Of a stretch of DNA of 11,046 nt, positions 6,177 through 11,046 are shown piece after piece. Positions within the stretch are counted from its first letter, which is position 1. The number at the start of each line of letters is the position of its first letter. Origin of the DNA: DASXRA01 sp046734315. Its GTDB lineage: Bacteria > Actinomycetota > Actinomycetes > Mycobacteriales > Jatrophihabitantaceae. The notes under the pieces are model-generated. The model had not been told where the DNA came from, did not search any database, and was given only the letters and a program-made list of their open reading frames with translations. A program made the position numbers and the translations under genes. The DNA lies in NCBI GenBank assembly GCA_046734315.1, contig JBKPQY010000171.1, forward strand, positions 1 to 11,046. The letters are read 5' to 3'.

Positions 6177-6517
6177 TTATCGTTGGAACGCCCATGTCAC
6201 CATTCTTGGGAACTCCTGGCGCCAGAACGCGTCGCCGTGTGATCCGACCCGCTCCGTCATGACGACCTCCGCGCCTGCTGCGTGGAATGCTGCTGCCCAC
6301 CGGGTCGCGTTCTCGTGGAAGAACGGCTCCTGGGTTCCGGCAACGAAGTACGCCCTCGGCAGTGAACTCGGCATCACGGCAGGCGGTTGGAATCCTGCGC
6401 CGGGGAGGCGCAGAACACCGCACCGTAGGTGTTTGGATGACCAAGTGCCATGGCGAGCGCCAACTCCCCGCCCGCCGAGACTCCGAGCACCGCTGTGCGT
6501 GCGGCGGGTATCGCCAC
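6177..6517 (-). pseudogene. Esterase (alpha/beta-hydrolase, esterase-D/putative esterase type) C-terminal fragment with frameshift
   Basis: One frame (about 6517 down to 6404) gives Ala-Arg-Thr-Ala-Val-Leu-Gly-Val-Ser-Ala-Gly-Gly-Glu-Leu-Ala-Leu-Ala-Met-Ala-Leu, with the nucleophile elbow Gly-Val-Ser-Ala-Gly (Ser at 6478-6476), then Tyr-Gly-Ala-Val-Phe-Cys-Ala-Ser-Pro. At about 6401-6405, a run of C on the minus strand, homology jumps to the next frame. It continues with Gly-Ala-Gly-Phe-Gln-Pro-Pro, Arg-Ala-Tyr-Phe-Val-Ala-Gly-Thr-Gln-Glu-Pro-Phe-Phe and Val-Gly-Ser-His-Gly-Asp-Ala-Phe-Trp, where the His fits the catalytic His, ending at TAA 6179-6177. One missing base explains the shift. The N-terminal two thirds of a normal ~300-400 aa esterase are absent; unrelated sequence precedes 6517. 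A sequencing error could explain the shift but not the truncation. Confidence 0.75.
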
Positions 6518-6674
6518 CCGCACGCCACGGCCGCGCGGTGCCAGCGAGGTGCACTGAACCAGGGAACGCACGCGCCGACTGACGCAACCCCGCCGGACCG
6601 CTGGTGAGTGGTAGGACGGACCGGGTGTGCCTTTGGGCGGGCGGGCGAGGACGGTGTTGCAGCCGTTGAGCGGT

Positions 6675-7049
6675 GACCGGGGTTTCGGCGAATCCGCGCA
6701 GTTACCGATCGGGCATGTCGACCTTGCGCTCGACGTGCGCGGAGTCAAGGGTCGCGACATGGAGCGCGTCGTCGCCGACCGCGACGTGGACGAGCGAGTC
6801 GCGCGCGAGGCCGGCCAGCGCGGTGTGCAGCGGTTGGTTGACGTCGACGTTGGTTGTGCCGAAAGCGACCCCGCCCGAGTCGATGCCGTCGGCGAGCAGG
6901 TCCAGCCTCGCATAGACGCCGTTGCAGGCGGAGAACTCCTCGAATCGAAGCCGGTTTCCGGACGCTGTGACGACGGGGTCGAGCGAGCATTAGCGGGTAG
7001 CCGCGAGGTCGAAGTAGCGGGCTGCAGCCGCCCCCGGGCGAGTGTTCAT
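6675..7049 (-). pseudogene. SWIM-zinc-finger-type protein, N-terminal/central fragment with two in-frame stops
   Basis: Reading one frame from ATG 7049: Arg-Tyr-Phe-Asp-Leu-Ala-Ala-Thr-Arg, TAA (6992-6990), then Cys-Ser-Leu-Asp-Pro-Val-Val-Thr-Ala-Ser-Gly-Asn-Arg-Leu-Arg-Phe, Phe-Ser-Ala-Cys-Asn-Gly-Val-Tyr-Ala-Arg-Leu-Asp-Leu-Leu and Phe-Gly-Thr-Thr-Asn-Val-Asp-Val-Asn. It goes on to Val-Glu-Arg-Lys-Val-Asp-Met-Pro-Asp-Arg, TAA (6704-6702), then Leu-Arg-Gly-Phe-Ala-Glu. From memory this is the region upstream of the zinc-binding domain in actinobacterial SWIM proteins, where the second TAA occupies a Trp position. Homology continues past both stops in the same frame, so these look like nonsense mutations rather than rearrangements. 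Homology fades near 6675, and the SWIM CxCx(n)CxH motif is absent. The long open frames here in other phases are shadows. Family recall is good but unverified. Confidence 0.65.
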
Positions 7050-7563
7050 GGCCCGTCCCCGCCCTGACGTGGGTCGCCGGTAACGGTGGGGTGCGAAGCT
7101 GAGAGAACGGTCGGCGGCTGCCATGCTGAGCTTGGTTTGACGCCCCGTTTCCGCTGGGGGTGAATGCAGGCGAGATCCGGCTAGGTTATGCGGAGTTACA
7201 ATTCAGCATGGCGCTATATTGCCAGCAGAATCAAACCGAATAGCGCGATATCGATCTGAATTGAACCGTTGTAAGCCGGTTGGCGCAGGTTAGCAGACCA
7301 GCGTCGACCAGTCGCCGTCCGAGCACTAAACTAAATCAAATTGATGCGAGATCTAACTGTGCCTTTGTTGACGCAACACATTGTTCATGCCGGTGGTAGG
7401 TGTAGCTTTCCTCGTGTCCTAACGAGGTCAGGCGAGGGTCTGAGGCAGTCGGCGGATGGCTGGTAGGCCCTATTCACGTGGAACCGCACGTATCCCGATA
7501 CGCGGAAACTTCAAACTCCCGCGATCCGCCAACACGACAGCGCCGCGTCTAGCCTAATGGCAG
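7050..7563. other. Gap of 514 bp without a gene; AT-enriched core
   Basis: No frame in this stretch has a family signature or good codon use. About 7180-7380 is roughly half A+T, against about one third elsewhere. It contains an imperfectly spaced inverted repeat GCGCTAT (7211-7217)/ATAGCGC (7240-7246), the palindrome CGATATCG near 7246-7253, and a small hairpin CCTCGT/ACGAGG (7410-7427). Near the right end CGTAT/ATACG (7489-7502) could form a weak terminator for the minus-strand gene ending at 7564. I see no tRNA. Confidence 0.45.
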
Positions 7564-7998
7564 CTACGCGGGCGGCGGCTCCTGGTCGGATGGTTCGACG
7601 TCGCGGTCGCCATCGATCGCCGTGCCTGCCTGTCCCCGGGCTGCCTCGGGTGCAGGCGCCTCTGTTTGCTCGGCCGTGCGTGGCTCGCCTGTGGGCGGCG
7701 CCGGCGGCTCGCCGCCGGTAACTCCTTTGACGGCCGACTGCGCGGTGTTCGATGCGGCCCTGATGCCGAAATAGGCGGTAGTCATGGTGCCGATCGCGGT
7801 GAACGCACTTGTCAGTATCGAGACCACCTGGGCGGCGTTGGTGCCTCCCCCGGCCTTCACAACACCAAAGACCGCGGCAATGGCGATGGCAACATCGCCG
7901 AAGACCACAACCCCGAGACCAGTCCACGCCCGGGTTCTCTGGACGGCAGTGTCGTCGGAACCGTCGTGTGCCCCTCGGTCGGCCCGCTGGTTCGCCAT
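7564..7998 (-). CDS. Small two-helix membrane protein, 144 aa, function unknown (holin-like size and topology)
   Basis: Start ATG 7998-7996 follows a GGGGGGA ribosome binding site five bases away. Residues 1-25 are charged and polar. Helix 1 spans about 26-48 (Trp-Thr-Gly-Leu-Gly-Val-Val-Val-Phe...Val-Phe-Gly-Val-Val) and helix 2 about 56-80 (Val-Val-Ser-Ile-Leu-Thr-Ser-Ala-Phe...Thr-Thr-Ala-Tyr-Phe-Gly-Ile-Arg). From ~95 a Pro/Glu/Ala-rich tail, likely disordered, runs to the end. Thr-Thr-Ala-Tyr-Phe-Gly-Ile-Arg-Ala-Ala-Ser-Asn-Thr-Ala-Gln looks conserved among uncharacterised actinobacterial proteins, from memory. Two short helices and ~15 kDa are compatible with a phage holin, and a LysM hydrolase lies 2.4 kb away, but they are on opposite strands and not adjacent. 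Function is unknown. It is divergent from the small membrane protein at 8285. Confidence 0.75.
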   Translation of the reverse strand: MANQRADRGAHDGSDDTAVQRTRAWTGLGVVVFGDVAIAIAAVFGVVKAGGGTNAAQVVSILTSAFTAIGTMTTAYFGIRAASNTAQSAVKGVTGGEPPAPPTGEPRTAEQTEAPAPEAARGQAGTAIDGDRDVEPSDQEPPPA

Positions 7999-8284
7999 CG
8001 ATTCCCCCCAAGATCTAGTAGGACGACTCTGCCGGACAGCAAAAGACGTCAGCTAGCTAACTGGCGCAGCAATTTCGGACAGCGATCAGGCAGATGTCTG
8101 CACCCTAGATCATCCCAAGCATGCTCGCACGGTGTGCCGCTGTCCAGACCGACCTTCCGTAGGCCAGATTCAGTCTCACGGCGCGGCTGAACCGCCCTGG
8201 CCTTTCGGGAGACTCGGTCGGCAATTTGTGTCTAGTACGGCGTGACCTCCACGGCTTTGGTTCGTGGGCTGGAGAAGATCATGC
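7999..8284. promoter_or_regulatory. Divergent intergenic region (286 bp) between two small membrane-protein genes
   Basis: Both flanking genes are transcribed away from this gap, so it should carry two promoters. The ribosome binding sites are visible (GGGGGGA on the minus strand near 8005; GGAGA near 8271-8275 on the plus strand). A short AGCTAGCT palindrome lies near 8051. No convincing -35/-10 pair could be chosen by eye. Confidence 0.4.
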
Positions 8285-8491
8285 ATGACCACGAACATGC
8301 CCGTTGTATTCGTCATCCTGGCGGTAGCGGTGATGTTTGCCCTTTTATCCCGGCCTGGTAACGCTGGTATCGCTCGCCCGCTGATCTCGCAGGTTCGGCA
8401 TGCCGTTCGACATGCTTGCCGCTTGGGTGCGGATCACGTACGCGCGTCTGCGAAGACGATCCTGAGCGTGGCGATGTTCCTGGCTGGGTGA
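8285..8491 (+). CDS. Small membrane protein, 68 aa, possibly shortened by a frameshift
   Basis: ATG 8285 is preceded by GGAGA nine bases upstream. Residues 5-22 (Met-Pro-Val-Val-Phe-Val-Ile-Leu-Ala-Val-Ala-Val-Met-Phe-Ala-Leu-Leu) are a transmembrane helix. A basic, His/Arg-rich middle follows (31-55), then a second hydrophobic start Ile-Leu-Ser-Val-Ala-Met-Phe-Leu-Ala-Gly cut by TGA at 8489-8491. One base back, a different frame continues hydrophobically from GTG 8488 (Val-Thr-Val-Thr-Ile-Met-Thr-Ala-Gly-Leu-Val-Val-Val-Ile) to TAG at 8575-8577. Together these would make a normal second membrane helix and a protein of ~97 aa. So the gene may be frameshifted, or two short products may overlap at GTGA. 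I do not recognise the family. The damaged IS element begins 100 bp downstream. Confidence 0.55.
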   Translation: MTTNMPVVFVILAVAVMFALLSRPGNAGIARPLISQVRHAVRHACRLGADHVRASAKTILSVAMFLAG

Positions 8492-8589
8492 CGGTGACCA
8501 TCATGACGGCCGGGTTAGTCGTCGTCATTTCGCCCTGTTCGGAGGGAAGATCACCACTGCGATCAGCGACGCAATAGACGTGGCTCGCG

Positions 8590-8605
8590 GGCTCTGTTGC
8601 GTTGG
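8590..8605 (+). repeat. Left terminal inverted repeat of the IS6-family element
   Basis: GGCTCTGTTGCGTTGG. Its reverse complement differs from the right end at one position (A versus C at the fourth base from the outer edge of the right repeat). Confidence 0.85.
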
Positions 8606-8664
8606 TCTGGTGGTTCTGGGCTGACAACACTGCACAGGTGACTCCGTCGACTTCGCCGTTGCCC

Positions 8665-9205
8665 CTGTCGGTGTATCGGTGGGTGCATACCTTCACGGCT
8701 GGGTACATCGACGCCGCTCGGTCGAGCCGGCGCGCGACGGGTGATCGGTGGTTCGTTGAGACCTACGTCAAGGGCGCCGGTCGTTGGACCTACCTCTCCC
8801 ACGCCATCGATCAGCACGGATAGACCATCGACGTGTGCTGGTCGCGACCCGCCGCGACACCGCGACGGCGCGGACCTTGTTCACCAGCGCGCTGAAGGCG
8901 GGTAGCTCACCGCTCGAGGTCACGACCGACCGGCACGTGCCTGCCCGCGGCTGATTGAACAACTCGCGCCCAGCGCGCGGCACGTTTCCCAAGCGATCTA
9001 AGGGCAACGTCATCGAGGCCGACCACGGCCAGCTCAAAGCCCGGCTACGCCCGATGCGTGGATTGAAACGCCTCGCCTCTGCTCGCACCATCGCGACTGG
9101 GCACGCGTTCGTGCAGCACCGCGGACACTACGAACTCACGGTGACGTGCCACTGCACGACCGGGTCCGCGCCGCGTTCGACCAACTCGTGCTCTGCCTCC
9201 TCTGA
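8665..9205 (+). pseudogene. IS6-family transposase relic (stop codon, several frameshifts, catalytic Asp lost)
   Basis: Homology starts abruptly at Ser-Val-Tyr-Arg-Trp-Val-His-Thr-Phe (8668 on); the N-terminal helix-turn-helix is mostly gone. Gly-Asp-Arg-Trp-Phe-Val-Glu-Thr-Tyr-Val-Lys lacks the first DDE Asp, because family members read Val-Asp-Glu-Thr-Tyr; the three-base loss is at 8757/8758. Ile-Asp-Gln-His-Gly is followed by TAG (8821-8823), likely from a Gln codon. A shift near 8836 leads to Thr-Arg-Arg-Asp-Thr-Ala-Thr-Ala-Arg and Val-Thr-Thr-Asp-Arg (second Asp present). Another shift gives Pro-Arg-Leu-Ile-Glu-Gln-Leu-Ala-Pro-Ser-Ala-Arg-His-Val, and another Val-Ile-Glu-Ala-Asp-His-Gly-Gln-Leu-Lys-Ala-Arg-Leu-Arg-Pro-Met-Arg-Gly-Leu-Lys (catalytic Glu present). 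A last shift gives Arg-Val-Arg-Ala-Ala-Phe-Asp-Gln-Leu with TGA 9203-9205. The order and spacing match the family throughout; it is plainly non-functional. Confidence 0.9.
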
Positions 9206-9252
9206 GCTCAGCGTCCGAAACACCAGCCGAGGCGCTACGCACCTCGGATGCG

Positions 9253-9268
9253 CCAACGCAACAGCGCC
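9253..9268 (-). repeat. Right terminal inverted repeat of the IS6-family element
   Basis: CCAACGCAACAGCGCC, matching the reverse complement of the left end at 15 of 16 positions. It lies 48 bases after the relic transposase stop, as expected for a compact IS. Confidence 0.85.
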
Positions 9269-9290
9269 GCTCGGCCTGTGATAGCCGAGC
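9269..9290. repeat. 7-bp hairpin immediately outside the IS right end
   Basis: GCTCGGC (9269-9275) and GCCGAGC (9284-9290) are perfect complements with an 8-base loop, starting at the base after the right inverted repeat. It may be an old terminator into or beside which the element inserted, since IS targets near hairpins are common. No partner half is seen on the left flank. Confidence 0.45.
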
Positions 9291-9434
9291 ACGCGCTCGA
9301 TAGCGACGGAGGTGTGCGGCGCGGCCAGGCGCTGCAGCGATGATCAAGTCGAAGGTTCACGCTCGCCTGGTTGCTGATCCGGGGCGGCGGTGTGTGCTGG
9401 CCGCCCTTGCCCGAGTCCGGCGACGAGCCCGCCG

Positions 9435-9625
9435 AGGGAGGACAACCGAGAGAACACCGCCAAGGTGTTGAGGTACGGAGCGAGCCGAGGCGACGAAACC
9501 GGTCGCCTCGTCGACTGGGTGGCCATCCCGGGGCGCGGCTCAAGCCTCAGGTTCACGGTGCGACCGGGCGCCGCCACGGTCATCACATTTGGCAGGCTAC
9601 CCGTCACGCACACACTCACGAATCA
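9435..9625 (+). pseudogene. Possible coding remnant, family not recognised
   Basis: Within a longer open frame, this part has coding-like third positions (mostly G/C). It reads as a plausible globular segment: Asn-Arg-Glu-Asn-Thr-Ala-Lys-Val-Leu-Arg-Tyr-Gly-Ala-Ser-Arg-Gly-Asp-Glu-Thr-Gly, then Trp-Val-Ala-Ile-Pro-Gly-Arg-Gly, then two beta strands ending Val-Ile-Thr-Phe-Gly-Arg-Leu. Both sides of the frame lose this character: Arg/Pro/Ser noise before, AT-richer random codons after. There is no start, ribosome binding site or recognisable family. It could be an internal fragment of a lost enzyme or simply a chance open frame. Confidence 0.25.
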
Positions 9626-10097
9626 GCGGTCAGTAGTCATTAATCGCAATCTCGACCTACCGAGCAGGCCATCTTGCACTTCCTCAAAGCCGAAACGCAG
9701 GCGTGACGGATTCCGAATGCCACATGGGATGCCACATCCGACTCAGGCGCGAACGACGCCGTCCCGCTGCGAAGGCGATAGCCATGGACCTGTAGCAAGC
9801 GGACGCGCCAACCGACAGAAACCGACAACGACGCCTGGACTGGACAGACCGCGCCGCAGGTGTAGTTGTCGAAATAGCGGTCGGAAATTCGCAAGGACAT
9901 ATTAGCGCACATGTGAGCGTTGGCCGCAATTGCAGCGACGCCGCATCTCACAGGACGTGCATTCAATTTGCACAACTGGCTTGCGGGACGTAGAAAGGTG
10001 TCGCGTCCATGGGGGCGCTTGAATCGGGGGCGACGTGCAATGCGTCGTATCAGCATATCGGGCATTCGTTCGAGAATTCGTAAATCTGGACCTGGAG
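9626..10097. other. Stretch of 472 bp with no recognisable gene
   Basis: G+C is lower than average and no frame on either strand shows family motifs or a ribosome binding site. The longest minus-strand frame (154 codons) is rich in Cys/Arg/Met without pattern and is treated as chance. It could include the promoter of the secreted-protein remnant that follows, but I cannot point to one. Confidence 0.5.
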
Positions 10098-10302
10098 GTG
10101 TCAAACCGCCGAACAGTCCGGCTGACCAGATTGGCCCTTCTGGTGACCACTGCTCGCCGTCTCAACGATGGCGCTGCTCGCACTGCCGGGTGCCGCTTCA
10201 GCCGCGGCACCCGACCATGGCAGGTTCGAATTCACGGACAGTTTCGTCGATTCAAATTGGCTGCCCGCTAACTGCATCAGGCCCGCTATCAGCTGCATCT
10301 AG
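10098..10302 (+). pseudogene. Secreted-protein remnant: signal peptide with frameshift, truncated
   Basis: From GTG 10098 one frame reads Met-Ser-Asn-Arg-Arg-Thr-Val-Arg-Leu-Thr-Arg-Leu-Ala-Leu-Leu-Val-Thr-Thr-Ala, a basic n-region and the start of a hydrophobic core. After about 10155 the rest of the signal peptide lies in another frame: Ala-Val-Ser-Thr-Met-Ala-Leu-Leu-Ala-Leu-Pro-Gly-Ala-Ala-Ser-Ala, a classical Ala-x-Ala cleavage site. Then comes a mature start Ala-Ala-Pro-Asp-His-Gly-Arg-Phe-Glu-Phe-Thr-Asp-Ser-Phe-Val-Asp-Ser-Asn-Trp. One extra base (or loss of two) explains the shift. The mature part ends after ~25 residues at TAG 10300-10302, far short of a normal exported protein; similar Phe-x-Phe-x-Asp-Ser-Phe openings occur in uncharacterised actinobacterial secreted proteins (recall only). 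The TAG is directly followed, in the same frame, by codons extending upstream from the next gene. Confidence 0.65.
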
Positions 10303-10359
10303 TTGTCGAACCGTCGAACCGTGGCTGCTGGCGCAGCCCTACATGCAGGGGGTCAATCC

Positions 10360-11043
10360 ATGACTGAAACACTTGGCCTCGACGCCACCCAGATCAAGTA
10401 CGCGCAGGGCATCATCGCGGCATGCAAGGCCCGCAAACTGCCTGGCGACCAAGGCGAGCGGGTTGCCGACATCGCACTCGAGGTCGCGCTCACCGAGTCC
10501 GGGCTGCGCATGTACGCCAACTCGAACAACCCCGAGTCACTCAGGCTGCCCCATGACGACGTCGGCCACGACCACGGCTCGGTCGGCCTCTTCCAGCAGC
10601 AGGTCGGCGGCGCCCGGAACTCCACTGCGGACTGGGGCACCACCGCCGAGCTGATGAACCCCAGGATCAGCGCCGACAAGTTCCTCGACGTGCTGCTCAG
10701 TCTCCACTGGATGCCGATGACGAACTGGGCCGCCGCCCAGAAGGTGCAACGCTCCGCGTTCTCCGACGGGTCGAACTACAAGAGCAACGACGCGCGCGCC
10801 ATCAGAATTCGCAAGGCCCTGTGGGGCGGTACCGTCCCCGGCCCCGGCCCCGGCCCCGGCCCCGCCCACGGCCCGAGCCCGGGCAAGCCGATCCACACCG
10901 TCGTGCCAGGCGACACGCTGTTCTCGATCGCCCGGGCGTGGGGCGTGACCTTGCAAGCGGTGGAGGCGGCGAATCCGCGTGCCGGACACCCGGCTGGCAA
11001 CTTTGACAACATCCGACCAGGGGACCAGATCGTCCACCCCTAG
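10360..11043 (+). CDS. Peptidoglycan-hydrolase-like protein: lysozyme/SLT-like domain, Gly-Pro linker, LysM; 227 aa
   Basis: ATG 10360 follows AGGGGG seven bases upstream; an in-frame TTG at 10303 would add 19 residues, but the site at 10360 is better. Residues ~8-155 look like a lysozyme/soluble-lytic-transglycosylase type fold: Ile-Ala-Leu-Glu-Val-Ala-Leu-Thr-Glu-Ser-Gly-Leu with Glu46 as likely catalytic acid, then Gly-Ser-Val-Gly-Leu-Phe-Gln-Gln (73-80), the usual Gly-Leu-Phe-Gln companion motif. Residues 159-176 are a Gly-Pro repeat linker. Residues 178-226 are a LysM domain: His-Thr-Val-Val-Pro-Gly-Asp-Thr-Leu-Phe-Ser-Ile-Ala, ending Asn-Ile-Arg-Pro-Gly-Asp-Gln-Ile. LysM binds N-acetylglucosamine polymers, so the protein should cleave or remodel peptidoglycan. 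No signal peptide is present in either start version. It may be a phage-type endolysin needing a holin, a product of phage-tail-like particles, or exported by a non-classical route. The gene is complete. Confidence 0.85.
   Translation: MTETLGLDATQIKYAQGIIAACKARKLPGDQGERVADIALEVALTESGLRMYANSNNPESLRLPHDDVGHDHGSVGLFQQQVGGARNSTADWGTTAELMNPRISADKFLDVLLSLHWMPMTNWAAAQKVQRSAFSDGSNYKSNDARAIRIRKALWGGTVPGPGPGPGPAHGPSPGKPIHTVVPGDTLFSIARAWGVTLQAVEAANPRAGHPAGNFDNIRPGDQIVHP
10835..10864 (+). repeat. GGCCCC tandem repeats encoding the Gly-Pro linker
   Basis: Four to five consecutive copies of a GGCCCC hexamer lie in frame and encode alternating Gly-Pro. The unit keeps the frame when copy number changes, so slippage would alter only linker length between the catalytic and LysM domains. 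Confidence 0.8.
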
Positions 11044-11046
11044 ACC

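Larger units (their letters stand above)
8590..9268 (+). mobile_element. Decayed IS6-family insertion sequence, 679 bp
   Basis: The element is bounded by 16-bp terminal inverted repeats (8590-8605 and 9253-9268; 15 of 16 bases match). Their outer sequence GGCTCTGTTGC is typical of IS6-family ends in Actinobacteria. Inside lies a transposase relic with IS6 signatures in several frames. Intact members are about 750-880 bp, so roughly 100-200 bp have been lost, mainly in the transposase N-terminus. The eight bases on either side (8582-8589 and 9269-9276) are not identical, so no target duplication remains. It should be immobile on its own, though the ends might still be recognised by a related transposase supplied elsewhere. 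Confidence 0.88.

Noticed and set aside
6690..6992. Stop-codon recoding (readthrough of TAA) in the SWIM-type frame
   Set aside because: TAA is not a known selenocysteine or pyrrolysine codon, there is no recoding element, and the gene is truncated as well; pseudogene decay is simpler.
8582..9276. Eight-base target duplication of the IS element
   Set aside because: The flanks GGCTCGCG and GCTCGGCC share only a shifted GCTCG, not a true direct repeat.
9640..10104. 154-codon minus-strand frame
   Set aside because: Patternless Cys/Arg/Met content, AT-richer DNA, no start signal.
10215..10235. GGTTCGAATTC resembling a tRNA T-arm
   Set aside because: No acceptor stem, anticodon arm or CCA-adjacent pairing around it; it lies in the secreted-protein remnant.
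10835..10864. CRISPR-like or regulatory tandem repeat
   Set aside because: The GGCCCC units are in frame inside a coding region and encode a Gly-Pro linker; there are no spacers.

Overview
The window is high-GC DNA with strong G/C at third codon positions, frequent GTG/TTG starts and protein families typical of Actinobacteria. It most resembles a chromosome-arm or accessory region of a Pseudonocardiales/Streptomyces-like organism; this placement is an inference from composition and families. Its main character is decay: a few intact genes stand among at least six broken ones whose homology crosses frames, stop codons or deletion joints.

Left part (1-3404). The 5' part of a PLP-dependent aminotransferase runs off the left edge on the minus strand. 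Next comes a C-terminal remnant of a large secreted protein with a 17-bp terminator hairpin. A minus-strand gene of unknown function follows (211 aa, beta-rich, ComJ-like appearance). Divergent from it, across about 300 bp, is an intact AAA+ ATPase of 519 aa with a BCS1-like Glu-Asp Walker B and an unrecognised N-terminal domain.

Middle part (3405-7563). An SRPBCC/START-like gene is frameshifted near its 3' end. An amidohydrolase remnant has an internal deletion. A GNAT acetyltransferase is intact and perhaps leaderless, and a VOC (glyoxalase-fold) protein is intact. An esterase fragment carries a one-base frameshift, and a SWIM-zinc-finger-protein fragment carries two in-frame TAA codons. 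A comparatively AT-rich gap without genes follows.

Right part (7564-11046). Two small membrane proteins are divergently arranged. Next lies a decayed IS6-family element with nearly perfect 16-bp terminal inverted repeats but a ruined transposase that lacks its first catalytic Asp. After a long low-coding stretch come a frameshifted signal-peptide remnant and an intact peptidoglycan-hydrolase-like gene (lysozyme/SLT-like domain, Gly-Pro linker, LysM).

There is no clear operon or pathway. I see no rRNA, tRNA, CRISPR array or complete prophage. The best candidates for unstudied biology are the AAA+ ATPase with its divergent neighbour, and the signal-less LysM hydrolase, which has a two-helix membrane protein about 2.4 kb away. 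Both functional links are speculative.
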